This document shows, in pieces, positions 29,540-41,999 of a stretch of 64,000 bases of DNA. The position numbers and the translations under genes are program-made. Source of the DNA: Desmodus rotundus (Eukaryota; Chordata; Mammalia; Chiroptera; Phyllostomidae); contig NC_071389.1 of assembly GCF_022682495.2 (NCBI RefSeq), positions 11,213,199 through 11,277,198 of the forward strand, in the 5' to 3' direction. Position 1 is the first letter of the stretch. The number at the start of each line of letters is the position of its first letter. Below the pieces are notes generated by a model. The model searched no databases. It worked only from the letters and a program-made list of their open reading frames with translations, and had not been told where the DNA came from.

Positions 29540-30950
29540 TCCATCCCTACAGGCCTCCTCCTCCCATGGCTGGACTCCCCCAGAGTGCGAAGCGCACAGC
29601 TTATCTGCTGGGCTGCTCACATAAACGGTGCTGGGTGCGCGAGGCCCTTTCCCCTGACGTTCTGCTCATTTGATGCAGGTTTTCCACTTAGGCTGCCAAG
29701 AGCCTCTAGAAAGGTAGGCGTGGTGTTATTTCAGCTTCCAAGTCATTAAGCACCAACAAAGAAGGGCGGACTTCCACCACTCTCACCCCACACAGTGCCC
29801 CGGCCCGTTCAGGAGGGGGGCATGGAACTGGTGGTGGCCCTTGAGCCAAAATGGGAGGGCGAGAACCTTCTGGGCAGAAAATAGTAAGAGGTGACAAGGT
29901 TCCACAGTCGCCCACATTAAGATTTTCCCTTTGTGTTTCTGTCCTGTACTGTTCCGCTCTCTCCTTGTTCAACTTTCTTCCGGAAGCCCTCCCACCCATC
30001 TCTCTAGCCCAGGATGACACCAAGAATCGTTTTCACCCTTTCACCTTCTCCCTATTCACTGCTGTTCCCAAGCCCATCTGAAGCCATCAAAACCAGACAA
30101 ATGAGACAGCTGGAACAGAGTCCCCACACTACCTCGACTCCCTGCCCAGCAATGATAATTTCCAACCACCTCTCCCTGGTGTATTTATCCCAGAGTAAAA
30201 CTTAGCAACCTGCACACAGGCTCTGTGTCGAGTACTGCAACAGCCATCAGCTCATTTTTCCCTTACACATCCCTTCAGGGAGTGAAAGATCCAAAATGAA
30301 TCATACTCAGGGGGTAGTGCTCTCTCTTTGCTGCAGTGTAGGTTAGAAAAAGGTCCTGGATAACAGAGTCAACATTTACAGCCCAGAAACCTATGCAGAA
30401 CGCAGAGAGGTTTCTCTGTGTTCCCGGATCAAAATTCACCTGGTGGACTGGGTGGAATGGCAGTCTCCAAAGGGGTTAGCAATCGGGGCATGAAGGAGGC
30501 ACGACGGCAGCACGAGCACATCCCAAATGAGCCAACCAGAGCCGCTGCTCAGCAAGGGGCAGGAGCACAAAGCACAGCAGTAGCCAGTGCCCTTCTGCCT
30601 CCCCATAAGCAGGTGCCCTTTTCCTCCTGCATCTTCCACCCCTGTCCACCCCACTGCCAACTCAGAGAGCTTTGCGAACCCTCTCCCAAGTACTGAAAGT
30701 TGGAGCCCAATCAGCACTCAACCTAAAGCAACTTCTGCTTTTTATGACTCTGCTGCGATGAGCAGAGGGGATGAGCAGAGGGGATGACTTTCCGCAGGGA
30801 AACACCCCGGGGTCAGATGACAACTGACAAGGCCACGGCTCCGGATGCGCCTGCCAGGTTTCTCACGCACTGTTCTCGGCTATGCTGAGGAGCCAGCTGG
30901 GTGAATGACCATTTTATCTTGGGCGTGCCTCCCTCTACCTCTCCAGATTT
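29540..30950. other. Unclassified intronic DNA with a 13-bp duplication
   Basis: There is no gene. A weak MIR-like piece lies near 30210-30300 (AACCTGCACACAGGCTCTGT, CATCAGCTCATTTTTCCC). At 30758-30787, ATGAGCAGAGGGG is repeated twice plus four bases. Confidence 0.5.
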
Positions 30951-30954
30951 TAAA

Positions 30955-31075
30955 GCATGGAATCATAGAGACGTTAAGCTAAAGGGGACCTTAGAAACTA
31001 TCTAATCAGCAACTGCTTTTTAAAATGAAGAAAACTGAGGCCCCGACTTATCCATAACTAGGACTGATTATATCA
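30955..31075 (-). mobile_element. Ancient MIR-related repeat fragment (reverse)
   Basis: AATCATAGAGACGTTAAGCT, GGGGACCTTAGAAACTATCT and AAGAAAACTGAGGCCCCGAC follow a common MIR-type segment in reverse ('GACCTTAGAGATCATCTAGT' in pieces). Confidence 0.55.
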
Positions 31076-31359
31076 CCAAAGAGCAAATGAACGAGGACCA
31101 GAAAACAAATACAGTTTAGTGCTTTCTATCTGCTTATGGTTTAATCATAAGTCAAATTTTTAAGACTAGAGCTGGATATGAAAAAACACTATTTTTAATG
31201 AAATTCTTTATTATTAGAATGAACAATAGCATTTTAAAGAACCTTATGTATCTTCTATATAATTTTATTTTACCTTCCAAATTAATTATTCTTTATCAAG
31301 AACACTAAGTATCCAAAATATAAACCAATTTCAAAACAGAAAGCAAACTAACATTTGCT

Positions 31360-31535
31360 AACGATACACCATGAACTGGGCACACCATGTGGGCTCTGGG
31401 AGAGCCTCGCAATGGTGCTATAACCCCAGCTTTACAGATAAGTAAACCAAGGCTCAGAAAAGCTTAGTGACTTGTCCCAGACCCTGAGCACCGAATGACA
31501 GAGAAGGACACAGAACAAATACACAGGTCTTCCTA
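31360..31535 (-). mobile_element. MIR (reverse)
   Basis: ATGAACTGGGCACACCATGT, CCCCAGCTTTACAGATAAGT, AAACCAAGGCTCAGAAAAGC and TTAGTGACTTGTCCCAGACC are in the MIR reverse order. Confidence 0.75.
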
Positions 31536-31539
31536 CTAT

Positions 31540-32925
31540 CACCAGTCACTGGAAAGTGTTAACCCAAACTAAGACAAAATTAATTTCAAATGACTTCTAG
31601 AGAACAGCCTGCTAGCTCACAAAACAAGGAAGGGGCAGCGAGCCTCTCCTCCGAGGCTGGGCAAACTATGGACAATTCCACCTACTCCCAAATTCTGGCG
31701 TCTCCTGTTACCTTGAGTTACAGACTATTCTCACCAACACTATCACTGATGGGTGGGTTTCTCAAAAGCACGAAAGCCCTTTTGGGACAGCTCCTCTGGC
31801 TGATGGTTTCCCGGACCACTTCAGATGATCTGCAGGGCGCCATTACCTATTGTCTGATCAGTAATGTTTCACAGATGTCTACAGCTGCCGCCTCTGCGTG
31901 ATCCTGGCTGGTTTCATGTAACGAGTGACTAATCCCTCCACTTTGTCAGCTGGTGGTCAGACACATAATTAGGGGCCATCCTGAGACGTCTTCAATGGAC
32001 GCCATACATGCCGCCCATTTCTACCTCGATGGCACAAGACATTCAAGAAGCCCTTCGCAAAAGTCGAAGAAGATGAAAGCACAGTGTCCCTGTATTCCAA
32101 ATAAGAGTTAAAAAAAAATAAATAAACAGTTTGGAAAAAAAAACATCATCCACATGTTCACTGACAAAGGCTAAGAAAAAAAACTCACTTTTTCGTAGCA
32201 GAAGTCAATTCACACAGGCCATCCCCCCAGCCCCACAAAACGATTTATAACACGGCCCGGATGGATCTATAGCATTTGGCCATGGGTTAACACCAATCGC
32301 GCACTGCAAACAGCACAAATAGACCAGAGGAGTCTTGATGGGAAAGGAGCAACACTGAAAGGATTCTGGAAGAAAATAGAGGCTCCGCCAATCCAAGCAG
32401 TTCATCTAGAAGACGGCAGTGCTGCCCTGTGACTTAACGCTCTCGGGAGGGTTGGGGAAAAGAATACAAAGTTTATGCATCAAGCGAAGGAAACACTTGG
32501 CCCGTTTCTGTCCTCAGGTCCCGAGCTCCTATTTCAGATGCCTACAAATGTGGACGACTGGCCCAGTCTCTGCCTGCCCCTCCCAGCTGACGGCTGCTGT
32601 GTACGATTATGGCGCTACGCTCTGCACCGTCAGCCGTGGGTGCACGGCGGATGCAACAGACCCTGCAACAAGGGCCGTCCTGTCCTCTGTGCCCCCAGTT
32701 GCAACACCGAAGCTCTACTATATGTTGGTGACAGAAAAGCACAATGCAACATTCACAATCTGTGATAAATGTGTAAATAGAACCTAACACCTGTCACAAA
32801 GCTTCCCCACTTCCAGTGGTCAGAACCCACCAGGTAGGAAGAAGACTAAAAGCGAGGTTCTTCTATATCTAAGATCTAACACAGGCCACCTTCCCAGTCT
32901 ATGGTTGGCAAAAAACAAAACAAAA
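31540..32925. other. Unclassified intronic DNA
   Basis: No repeat apart from A-rich runs near 32108-32145. The 122-codon plus-strand frame at 32419-32787 has no recognisable domain and overlaps other open frames of similar length on both strands, so it looks like chance. Confidence 0.45.
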
Positions 32926-32929
32926 AACA

Positions 32930-33165
32930 TGGGAAGTGGGGGAGACAAGGGATTAAATCCTTCATCCGCTACTTCCTGGCAATGGAGATCTGAAAAGTCC
33001 TCCACTTCCCGAGCCTCAATTCCTTCATCTGTTAAATGGGAATAATAATATTAATACCTATCTTGCAGTGTTGTTTTTGAGTACAACAGCATAAAGTATT
33101 TGTATGTAAATAAACCTACCACAGCTCCTGAAACATATTAAATGTTCAATAAAAAGAAGTATCAT
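32930..33165 (+). mobile_element. MIR (forward, nearly full length)
   Basis: CGAGCCTCAATTCCTTCATC, TGTTAAATGGGAATAATAAT, ATTAATACCTATCTTGCAGT and a CTCCTGAAACATATTAAATG..TTCAATAAAAAG tail give a clear 3' two-thirds of MIR. Confidence 0.88.
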
Positions 33166-33754
33166 CACCATGCTCTTAACACAGTTTAGCTCCAGAGGGC
33201 ACAAGATTCGAAAGCTCCTATATGGAATTAAAACGCGTAACATTCCTCCACGTATGCGGCTAACAGCACCTGAAAGCATGCAAGTGGGCGGCTATGGAAC
33301 CAGCGGCTGAAAATGAGATCGGCCAAGGCCGCTCTTCTTGGTTCTTCCGGGCCAGATGAAAGTGACTTTACGAGCGACAACACTATTCCTCCATCAACAG
33401 TCTCAGCTTCCTTAGTCAGTGACCATCTCGCCAACCAGACATTTCCTCAAGCTCAAAGCCTTCTTCCTCTCCATCCTCAAATGCTAAGTGCTGTGTCTCA
33501 AGAAAGTTTGTGGCTGAATAAGGGGCTTAAAGTCCTTTAGTGAGGGGGGGAAAACACCAAAAAAACCTGAAGAAAGGGAAGCATCAGTTCCAATTCTAAA
33601 CTACCTTTCTGACAACCGGGAACGACAACCAAACGCTGGACAGCACCGCTCCCGCCATCATCTCTGGCACCACCACCTAAGGCAGGCTGGGCCCGACAAC
33701 TCGACGTGCACCGAGTTGTTACGCCACGGCGGGCTCAGACTTAAGGGCTTCCAG

Positions 33755-33990
33755 TGCATTAACACAAGCAACAGCTAACAGCTACAACTTCCAAGGCACT
33801 GGTCTGAAAGCTTTATATGCCACCATCTCATTTACACTTACAAACAATGCTAAGAGGCTAGTACGGTACACAGTCAGATGTGGAGACTGCAACACACAGT
33901 GTGGCGAGGTGACACGTGGAGGGGGCACGCAAAGGCAGGTCGGGCCTACTGCCCCCAAGCCTAGGTCCCTAATCACTGCCCTGCACTGTC
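33755..33990 (-). mobile_element. MIR (reverse, nearly full length)
   Basis: AGCTAACAGCTACAACTTCC, AAGGCACTGGTCTGAAAGCT, TTATATGCCACCATCTCATT, AGATGTGGAGACTGCAACAC and CCCAAGCCTAGGTCCCTAAT follow MIR in reverse order. Confidence 0.75.
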
Positions 33991-34104
33991 TGGCAGCCAG
34001 CCCACCGCTTCCTTTCTTATCCTGAGAACCCCAGCCACCTCTTCGTCAGCCGGTCTCCAAAAGAAGAGCTGGTTACGTAGCAGCCACCTCTGCCCAGCCG
34101 AGTG

Positions 34105-34378
34105 GTAAGTGAGAGAGTGGTATAGCACTCTAGCTAAGGACACAGGATCGAGAGGTCATCTGCATTCAAGTCCCGACTCTACCAGGTCCTGGCAGTCTGA
34201 CCCTGGGCAAGTTACTGAACTCTTCCGGGCCTCAGGCTTCCCAATCTATAAAATGGGGCTAATACGAACACACAATTCCTACCGTTATTTTAAAGGGTCG
34301 TGTGGGGGCGATCCTTGCACAGCCCTTAGCACATACCTGGGACACAGTCACTGCTCCATAAATTGTACATGTTAAGTC
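34105..34378 (+). mobile_element. MIR (forward, full length)
   Basis: From GAGAGTGGTATAGCACTCTA through GACCCTGGGCAAGTTACTGA, CTATAAAATGGGGCTAATAC and GCCCTTAGCACATACCTGGG to CACTGCTCCATAAATTG, the whole element is present in order. It is the best-preserved MIR in the window. Confidence 0.92.
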
Positions 34379-34656
34379 GACAGAGAAGAGGAAGGGAGAG
34401 AGAAAGGTGAAAGGATACAACCTAAAATTTCAAAACAAAAGCTTCGGGCCTTCTGCCAAAATCTAGAATACGGTCCTGGTTTCGTGTGTCCACCGCGTGG
34501 TGGTGACTGTGAGCCCCAGGAAGCCCTCAGGGCCCGCAGAGCCTGAGGGCTGGGCTGTTTGACCAAAGGAGGGCCAGACCCTGAGGTCTGGGCGGGGCCC
34601 ATTCAGCACCTACTTCCACAGAGCAGAAATCCAAGGATGGTTTATATGGCGATTCT

Positions 34657-34870
34657 TTTTTCTTTTTCTTTTTTGAAGAGAGAGGGGAAGGGAGGGAGAG
34701 AGAGAAGGACGGAAACAGCGATATGAAAGAGAACATCACTGGCCGCCTCCCACACGTGCACCGACCAGGGACTGAACCCACAACAGAGGCACATGCCTGA
34801 CCGGGCATCGAGCCAGTGACCTCTGCTTTGCAGGATGATGCCCAGCCTACTGAGCCACACCAGTCAGGGC
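34657..34870 (-). mobile_element. Ves SINE
   Basis: On the minus strand: GCCCTGACTGGTGTGGCTCA, GTAGGCTGGGCATCATCCTG, GGTTCAGTCCCTGGTCGGTG and a purine/pyrimidine body to a T-rich (plus strand) tail. Its middle duplicates a CATGCC/CCCGGTCAGG segment relative to classic Ves, marking an older variant. Confidence 0.9.
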
Positions 34871-36027
34871 CGACAACTCTTTATGAATCTGAATGCTCAG
34901 CTTCCCAGAACAGTGTTTTGCCGTTTTGTGGTAAGATAAAACTGTTTCTCATCCAGGCATATAAATTCTCTAATGACTGTTATTAAAGGCAAAGAGTCTT
35001 GTAATATGGGACCTTAAGTGAGTAAAGTCTTCCAAGAATATAATAAATGTCACTCTGGCTCTCATTACTTGCTTCTGAGAAATTCGAGGACACGGAACTG
35101 ACTGAGTCAAGGCTGAGGTGTCATTGCCCCCATCACCTCCAGGTAGTCAGTTCCTCACCTACATGCAGGATGCAAGTGAGCCCCACTAAAGGAAATGAAC
35201 GGTAACATCAATGCTTTCCTGTCTCTCGGTCACGGGAATAAATACAGAATGTAAAATCGGCCAGCCTAAGAAGCTGTGCGCCTTCTGCACAGTCCAAAAG
35301 GCTCGCTATGGGGTGGAGAGTCTCTACCACTGGAAAAGTGATTAGGGACGGAACACCACAGGCAGTGAAACTTACTCCAGGGACTGTCACAGCAAGACAG
35401 CCTTCTAGTATTCCAAAACTAGCACTGCACCCTCCCCATACTGCCCCCAGCCCAGAGGGAGGGAGTAAACTGTTTACCAGGGACCTCAGCAGAGCCAGCC
35501 TCGGAACTCACACGAGAGCGAGCTTCACGACACAAAGAGAAAACATCTTTGCTTTAATCTGCCCATTTTCTTATACTTAGCTCAGAAGTTCCATGACCAA
35601 AACGAATGTGAGGCACCACGGGAGGGCTCAGAAAAAGCAGAGGGGGCTGTTTTGCTGGGCAAGTTCCTCTACCATGAAGGTAGAAATCAATTCACTTTCC
35701 CCCTGTAACCCTTGGATCCCAGGAGAACGCCAATGTTTGGATGGCCTGCAAATGCTCAGCTTCCCGGCAGTGCCCCAGACAGGGAACCCATCCATCCAAG
35801 TATTGTTCTTACCTCCCACCCCCTCCTACATCAGGGAGGGGACCGGGCACATGGTTCCAAGGTCACGCTCCTCACTTAAAGGATCGTGGGAATGCTTACG
35901 GAAACGCTTGTGACAGCTCTGCCAGCTGGAATCGCTGCTGGCTCAGAGGCCGGAGAGCTGGGGAGTGCAGGATCAGACCCGGGAGGAATGGGAGCGCGCA
36001 CAGGCAGGCAGATGGTATGTGTTATCG

Positions 36028-36118
36028 TAAAACAAACACGATCAAGTTGTCCACTCTGAACATGTGCCGCTTAGTGCACTTCGGCTATGCCTCAATAAAG
36101 TTAGAGAAAAGAGAAAAA
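36028..36118 (+). mobile_element. L1 3' terminal fragment
   Basis: CAAGTTGTCCACTCTGAACA, TGTGCCGCTTAGTGCACTTC and GCTATGCCTCAATAAAGTTA are the terminal L1 3' UTR ('TATACCTCAATAAA' type), ending in a purine-rich run. Confidence 0.6.
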
Positions 36119-36119
36119 G

Positions 36120-38540
36120 GGGCTGGCCAGTCTCCCACCACCTCAAAAGTGTACTGCTGGTCTACAGCTCTGGGAAAAGCAGGATTTAATGAGAAAATTC
36201 AATTAGGAAGTAAACTTAAGGAAACCCAGAGCACGCTGAGGGGGACGAGGAGGTTTTCCCGAACGTGTCGGGGCCGAGCAGCACACCCAGGCACCGTGAA
36301 AACGCTGCCCACTGCTCTCTGAGGCCCCGGGACTCGCCTGAGCGCACATGGGGAGCCTGAATCGGAACCGGACCTGTTCTTCCCTCTCCACCTGCCTGTG
36401 CTGCTTCACTCGTGATGGTCTGCCTAGGAAGAACTTGCTATGGAAGGACTAGGACATCAGCTGCTCAAAGGAGGTGACAGCACAGATGTGTGCCTAACTC
36501 CCCAGCAGAGGCTGACGGGCCCTGGGCAGCCTTCGAGGTCACCAGCAAGGGCTGCCCTGCTCTCTTCCTTTTGGTTTCCCTTATAACCAACAGCGGGCAG
36601 CTGGACAAAGTTGGGACGTCCCTTGACGGAGGAAAATCTTAGCTGATTCTTATAGGAAGATTAAATCCAGAGCCAGGGAGCAGGGGTAGGAATCCGTTTC
36701 CAATCAATGATGAGAAACAGATTTACTCATCAGCCAGGACTCATCCTTGCAGGATGTAAAAATCAGCGAGCTCCACACGAGACCACAAAAGTTCAAGGTA
36801 GGAAGGGTGGTGGCACATCCCGGAGAAGCGATGCCTGTGGGAAAGAAGTCTGCTGGCCTCGGCTAGCCCGTCAGAAGGACGGGAAACAACACGTCCCCTG
36901 GCAGGTGTTCCCAAACTCCCACACGGAAAGGTGAGGTAAAGTGCAGGGAACCAAAGGCATGAACCACCCTAGCCGACCGCAGCCCCTCTCCCATGGAGCA
37001 CAACTATACGTTTGCACTAACGTGGGGCACGATGGTGTCACTAGTCAAGTCGGAATCACCAAAGAATCACAGAAATGCAGTGACCTCAGTCCCACTTCCC
37101 CTACAAAACCCCTAAAGCCCTGCATCCTCTGGCCTCCGCTCGGCCCTCACCAGAGCCGGGGAACTCGCCAGGTGCCGGGGCAGCACCACTGTGGAATGTC
37201 CTTCCTTACACCTCCACCGTCTGCCCGCTGACGGTCCTTCTGCCCTCTACAGCCATCCTCAAAGTGTGCGAGTTGTTGGCCACGCAACACCCCTTTATAT
37301 GACTGAAGCGAGCCATCATGTCCCCCTCACTGGCAACTCACTTCCTGGCTGAACGCTCCCAGTTCTGCCTGGGTCCTGCACCGGCACAACTCTGAGACCG
37401 TTCGCCCTCAGGGTGTCCCTGGGGGTTGATCCCACACTCCACGGTGCTGTATTACACGTCTCTCACCTTCGCCCCCACTCCTGCTAGATTCAGCCCTTGG
37501 CACCTGTGGCTGTTGTTCTGTTTGTTTTTGAGGGAATCGAGGTCCTGACACCTAGTACTCCTCCAGCAGTCCCTCCGGCTGCCATCACAGCCTTGGCCCA
37601 GGAATAACAAGGCAGGCCAGGGCCAGGGCACGACCAGGAAGGGGTGCTACCAATTCTGCCAACAGCTAAAGTAAAACATACATGTATTACTGACAAGTCC
37701 AATAAGCCGCTTAGAAACTACTTCCAGGCACAATCATTCAGGAAACACTTTAATAAAGGATACATTTGTAATGAATGTGTGTTAGAAATAAATGCTGGGA
37801 GAGATGATGTAAAAACAATTTGCTCTCTTATGTAGATTAAGCATTTCTCCTGAAATCCATCCCTGGCAGCTCAGCCAACCTTGCCTCACAGTGAAGGGGT
37901 AAATTTCAGTCCAGCCTGATGCCAGCTGTTCTGGCTGGCCACTGCTGGGCCCAGAGCAAGGAGCGGCCACGCGCTAGAGCGTGCGGTGTGCACCAGGGAA
38001 CAATGTGAGCAGGCGAAGTTGGCTGCCGTCCCGGCTGCCACCCCGGCTGAGGTCCCCCAAGCACCGTAACCTAGTCTCTGCATAGGTATTACTGCAGCCA
38101 ACGCTACTAATTTACTCTAGCTCACCCTTAAGACAGACTATTACAATAAAAACCAAACTTTCAAAGACTAGTTAATGAGATTAGAGAATACATATAATAC
38201 AGTCATCGGCAGGAATGAAAGTTATAGAAGAGCAAATCCCAGTTAGTTCTCCACCGGCTACAGCCTGGGGTCTCCCCCGCCCCTGAATTCAGAGGGTGGG
38301 GACACGAGGCACACTGGTGACCTGAGCACACAGGAGTTCATGTACTTCAGAACTTTTCCAGGAAGTAATGTGGGCGTGGGCGGTGTACTGAGGAACACTG
38401 CATTTTCCCCGGGACTCAGTTTGTTGCCCAGCCAGCCCAGGGAGAGAAGCATCTCAAGGCAGAAAGAGAAAGCCCCACTGGCCCAGCAGGAGTGGCCAGA
38501 GCACGTTCACTTAACCCCACTGAGCACCCAGCACATCTAT
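36120..38540. other. Unclassified intronic DNA
   Basis: No gene or firm repeat. A piece near 37080-37260 (CCTCTGGCCTCCGCTCGGCC, GAATGTCCTTCCTTACACCT) is reminiscent of forward L2, but too diverged to call. Confidence 0.45.
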
Positions 38541-38553
38541 AAAGAACAAGCCA

Positions 38554-38765
38554 GCCCTGGCTGGTGTGGCTCAGGGGACTGAGCGCCAGCCTGCGGACTG
38601 AAAGGTGGCCGGTTTGATTCCCGTCGGGGTACGTGCCTGGGTTACAGGCCAGGTCCCCAGGTGGGGACGTGCAAGAGGCAACTGATTGCACACAGATGTC
38701 GCTCTCCCTTTCTCCCTCCCTTCCCCTCTGAAAATACATAACTTATTAAAAAAAAAAAAAAAAAA
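38554..38765 (+). mobile_element. Ves SINE with long A tail
   Basis: GCCCTGGCTGGTGTGGCTCA, GGGGACTGAGCGCCAGCCTG, GGCCGGTTTGATTCCCGTCG and GGTTACAGGCCAGGTCCCCA, then CTTTCTCCCTCCCTTCCCCT, and a run of about 18 A. The long uninterrupted A tail suggests a comparatively recent insertion. Confidence 0.95.
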
Positions 38766-38934
38766 GCAGCAGCAGCCACCAATTGGAGGGTGGGGATGGG
38801 CATATCTGCCCCTTTTCACAATACTGTGTAGGTCTCAGTACAGAGGGCAGGGGAATTCTGTTGCCGGCATGAAGAGACCCAGACTGCTCATTAACATTCA
38901 ACCAGAGCATCTGATGCTAACTACTTTAAGCTAG

Positions 38935-39035
38935 GGGAGGGTGGAGTGGGTGCGTACAGATGAAACAAGGTTGGCCATGTAGGCAATGGGGCTCACTGTA
39001 TTACCTGTTTGAAATTTTCCATAAAGATTTAAATC
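38935..39035 (+). mobile_element. Possible L1 3' terminal fragment
   Basis: The segment ends TTACCTGTTTGAAATTTTCC ATAAAG (two pieces), a common terminal L1 3' UTR motif. The upstream part is not recognisable. Confidence 0.4.
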
Positions 39036-39749
39036 AACACTCTCTTGCATGGAGTCCCACCTAGGCCAGGCTCCTGCAGGCTTCAAGGCCCAGCTGAGTC
39101 TAATGTTTACTGGACGTTAGGCAGCATTCTCTCACTTGCAGTGGGTCCAGGGAAGCTCCTCTAAGGGAAGAGGATCAAAAGGAAGCCCTACATGAAGCTC
39201 TGCAGCGACCAGGAGTTAAAGGACTGAAAAACACAGGGTCCTCAAAAACTGCCACCAAATCCTGCAACTTGGCACACTGCGTCCGTTGGTTTCCTATGAC
39301 GCCGCCGCCACCCGGCACCCTAGAATCTCCAGCTCTGGTTTGTTTTGGGGAAAGTTCCATCTCTTCTGGCTTTGGTTTGGCTGCCTTCTACACATCATAA
39401 AAATACAGCCCCTTTGTCTCTGGAAACTCCACACCAGCTGCACTAAAGAAGTCGGAGTTATCTGCACTCACTCTCCCAGGCACACGGGGTGTGAGCATGT
39501 CCGTGACTAGCACTGGTTTGATTTCGTACCTTCCCCTGCCACCCCCAAAACATTTAGAGTAACTAAACCTTTCTCTATGATGAGCTTGTCTTTCAGAAAA
39601 GGACTTCTCTAAATCCATTCCCATTTTTAAGGTAAATAAGATACTGTACAACAGAACCACATTAACATCACCCCCGTAGAGTCCAGCTGTGAGCAAGATC
39701 CAAGGTTGCTCAGGTCAGCTTCTGACCCCGGCTGCCTTGGAAAAGTGCA

Positions 39750-39855
39750 CGAGCCGAAATTCAAATGTGAGTGCCTCCCCCGTGTCTGGCGCCTCGCAGA
39801 TGAGGAAACTGAGGTGCAGAGGCTGGGCGCCTGACTAACACCAAGTGGGTGTGGG
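39750..39855 (-). mobile_element. MIR fragment (reverse)
   Basis: CAGATGAGGAAACTGAGGTG, CAGAGGCTGGGCGCCTGACT and AACACCAAGTGGGTG follow the MIR core in reverse. Confidence 0.6.
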
Positions 39856-40774
39856 GTAGCTGCAGTGTGGAACATGTACCAGGGATGGCCTTCCTCTTGA
39901 AGGAAGACACAAAACCCTCAAGGTGCAGTTCAAGGCTCCTACCCCGTGAGGCCAGAGAGAAAGTGATGAAAGCTACAGACAGACCCTCTCCTTGGAGAGA
40001 TGCACAATACAAACAAAAGTTTGAATAACCTATCTGGTGGGCTCAGAGAACCCCTCTGATCCCCCAAATATTGAAGGGTGAAAGCCTCTGTTCAGCTTTT
40101 TGATCACTGATAAACTTTGGCGAGAGAGTGTCCAACTGGAAAGGGACATCCGTGGAAACGTCCTCAGCCTCTCTCTCCTCAGGCCGCATGTCCACCAGGG
40201 CTGCCGTCCCCGTGTGTCCAACACCCCAGAACGGAGGTCCCACAGACAAGACACCTGTACTGCCCCCCCCATCACATAACTAACCTTCCCTGAAAACTGA
40301 GGATGAACGAAAACGGAACATGCCCAGACCTGTCTCAATGATAAATCTAAGGGTTTGCTAAAATAAACTGCATCCTGGCTCCTTAGGGCACTGCCGTCTT
40401 CCCAGGTCCTGGGGTGGCTTCTCCGCTCCCTTCCCTGCCACCTCATACCTCAGCCTGACACAAAGGAGCCGTCTCCCGGAAATCGAGCCCTGATCCTGGG
40501 GCCGAAGGACGCACTTTCAAGAAGTAGGGGAAATTCAGAGGAGATCTAGAAAGTAGTTTTGTGAAAAGAAAAAAAAAAGCCCCCCCAAATTGGGAGAAAA
40601 GTCATTTTCAGGTACAAAGCCTCTGGCCCAGAACTCTGCGAAGGTCTCACACAAAGCTTGTGCCCAGCCGTCCCTTTCCGCATCGGTCACAGTGGCAAAA
40701 CGCAGGAACAGCCTGGATGCCCGGGGTAAGCGCCGGCACGGCGCTCGGGGAGCCTGCAGTCACTGACAGGAAGC

Positions 40775-41050
40775 TCGCGAAGGCGTCTGATGTCAGTGCG
40801 AAAGAGACTTCGTGATGCCAGAAAGAAAAAGCGGGATGAGAAACTTAAAAAATCGGAAAGCTACAGTTCAGAAATATGCTCAAAGAGTGAAAAAGTAAAC
40901 ACACGAAGTCAACTTTATCCAGGAGAGGAAGAATTTTGAGTGGATTTTTTTTCCGTCCCCTTGGTGCTTTTTCCACATTTTCCACAAACGAGACATGTAC
41001 TTCTCCCCTTTCCCTTTTCTTCTGGCTATAATGTAACACAGGCTCTCGGA
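40775..41050 (+). mobile_element. L1/HAL1 3' end fragment
   Basis: GAAAGAGACTTCGTGATGCC, AGTGAAAAAGTAAACACACG, GGTGCTTTTTCCACATTTTC and CACAAACGAGACATGTACTT parallel the L1M/HAL1 3' UTR, which ends in a 'TTTTCTACAATGAGCATGTATT'-like segment (in pieces). Confidence 0.55.
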
Positions 41051-41374
41051 AACAAGCTCCGGCATCACAGAGACAAGAGGTCCCCTGTGACCCCACCACC
41101 CAGAGGTAATCACTCCCCAAAAGTAACTACTACTAATAATTTGGCTCCCATTCTTCCAGATGTTTTCCAACAAGCGTTCTTTCAGAATCAAATAATTTCC
41201 TTCAAAGCCAATGCGTACGACTCCATCTATAGGAAACGTCCCAAGAAGAAAGACTCGTGGTCACAGGGGCGGCAACGGGGAGCAACTGCCACCGGGCGCA
41301 AGGGACCCGTGTGGGGCGAGGAAAGGCTGTTAGAGGGGCTGGAGGTGGCTCCGCAACTCTGCAAACGTACTCAA

Positions 41375-41450
41375 ACTTCACAGAATGGAACCATACACTA
41401 AAACCGGGAATTTTATGACATGTAACTTATACCTCTAGGAAGCAGCTGAA
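41375..41450 (+). mobile_element. Possible L1 3' terminal fragment
   Basis: GAACCATACACTAAAACCGG, TTTTATGACATGTAACTTAT and ACCTCTAGG resemble an L1 terminal motif ('GTATGTGAATTATATCTCAA'). Short and diverged. Confidence 0.4.
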
Positions 41451-41999
41451 AGGCCCAAAGATCGCTAGAGTGCCGGCACTGGCACTCAGCCCGGAGGGTG
41501 AGGGAGGTGCCCTGGGCTCCGGCCCTGCCCTTCTCCAGAGCCCAGGGCAAGACCACGTGGGAGGAAGAGGATGCTGGAAGCCGCACGGGAATCACTGGGC
41601 AAGCCGCTGCACAGAGAGGTTCCCCAGGTCGTGTGAGAGTGGAGGGGAGAGAGGGCAGCTGCAGTGGACGCAGGACAGAGGAAAATGCGGGCCAGGCTTG
41701 CCTCAGACAAGTGGCGGAGGAGACAGAGCACTGGCCCAGGTGCCCCAACACCTCCTGAAATTCCGGAGGCACCGTGGGCGGGAAAACCTAGAACAAGGCT
41801 CTAGTTCAACAGAAATTTAAAAGGTGGCGGTGGCAAGATGTTACTCCCTGGAGGTACTCAAAGGTAGAAAGAAACGGGCCCGAGTGAAGATGAACCAGAT
41901 GACAGCGAACCACCTGGAAGGGGAGGAGGATGGGTCCGGCATTAATAAAAAGCACCCTGGGTGCCTGTGACGGTGCAAACGAGTACACTTCTCTTAGAA

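Noticed and set aside
35741..36322. 193-codon plus-strand frame, one of the two longest in the window
   Set aside because: No recognisable domain, it runs through an L1 3' fragment (36028-36118), and there is no exon-like pairing of splice sites; length alone is not evidence here.
38554..38630. tRNA-like A and B box in the SINE heads
   Set aside because: These are tRNA-derived SINE promoters with a SINE body attached; none forms a complete cloverleaf with an acceptor stem, so no tRNA gene is called.
40700..40765. Short CpG-rich patch that might mark a promoter
   Set aside because: Fewer than a hundred bases with modest CpG count; no island-scale enrichment or first-exon-like sequence, so it does not support a transcription start.
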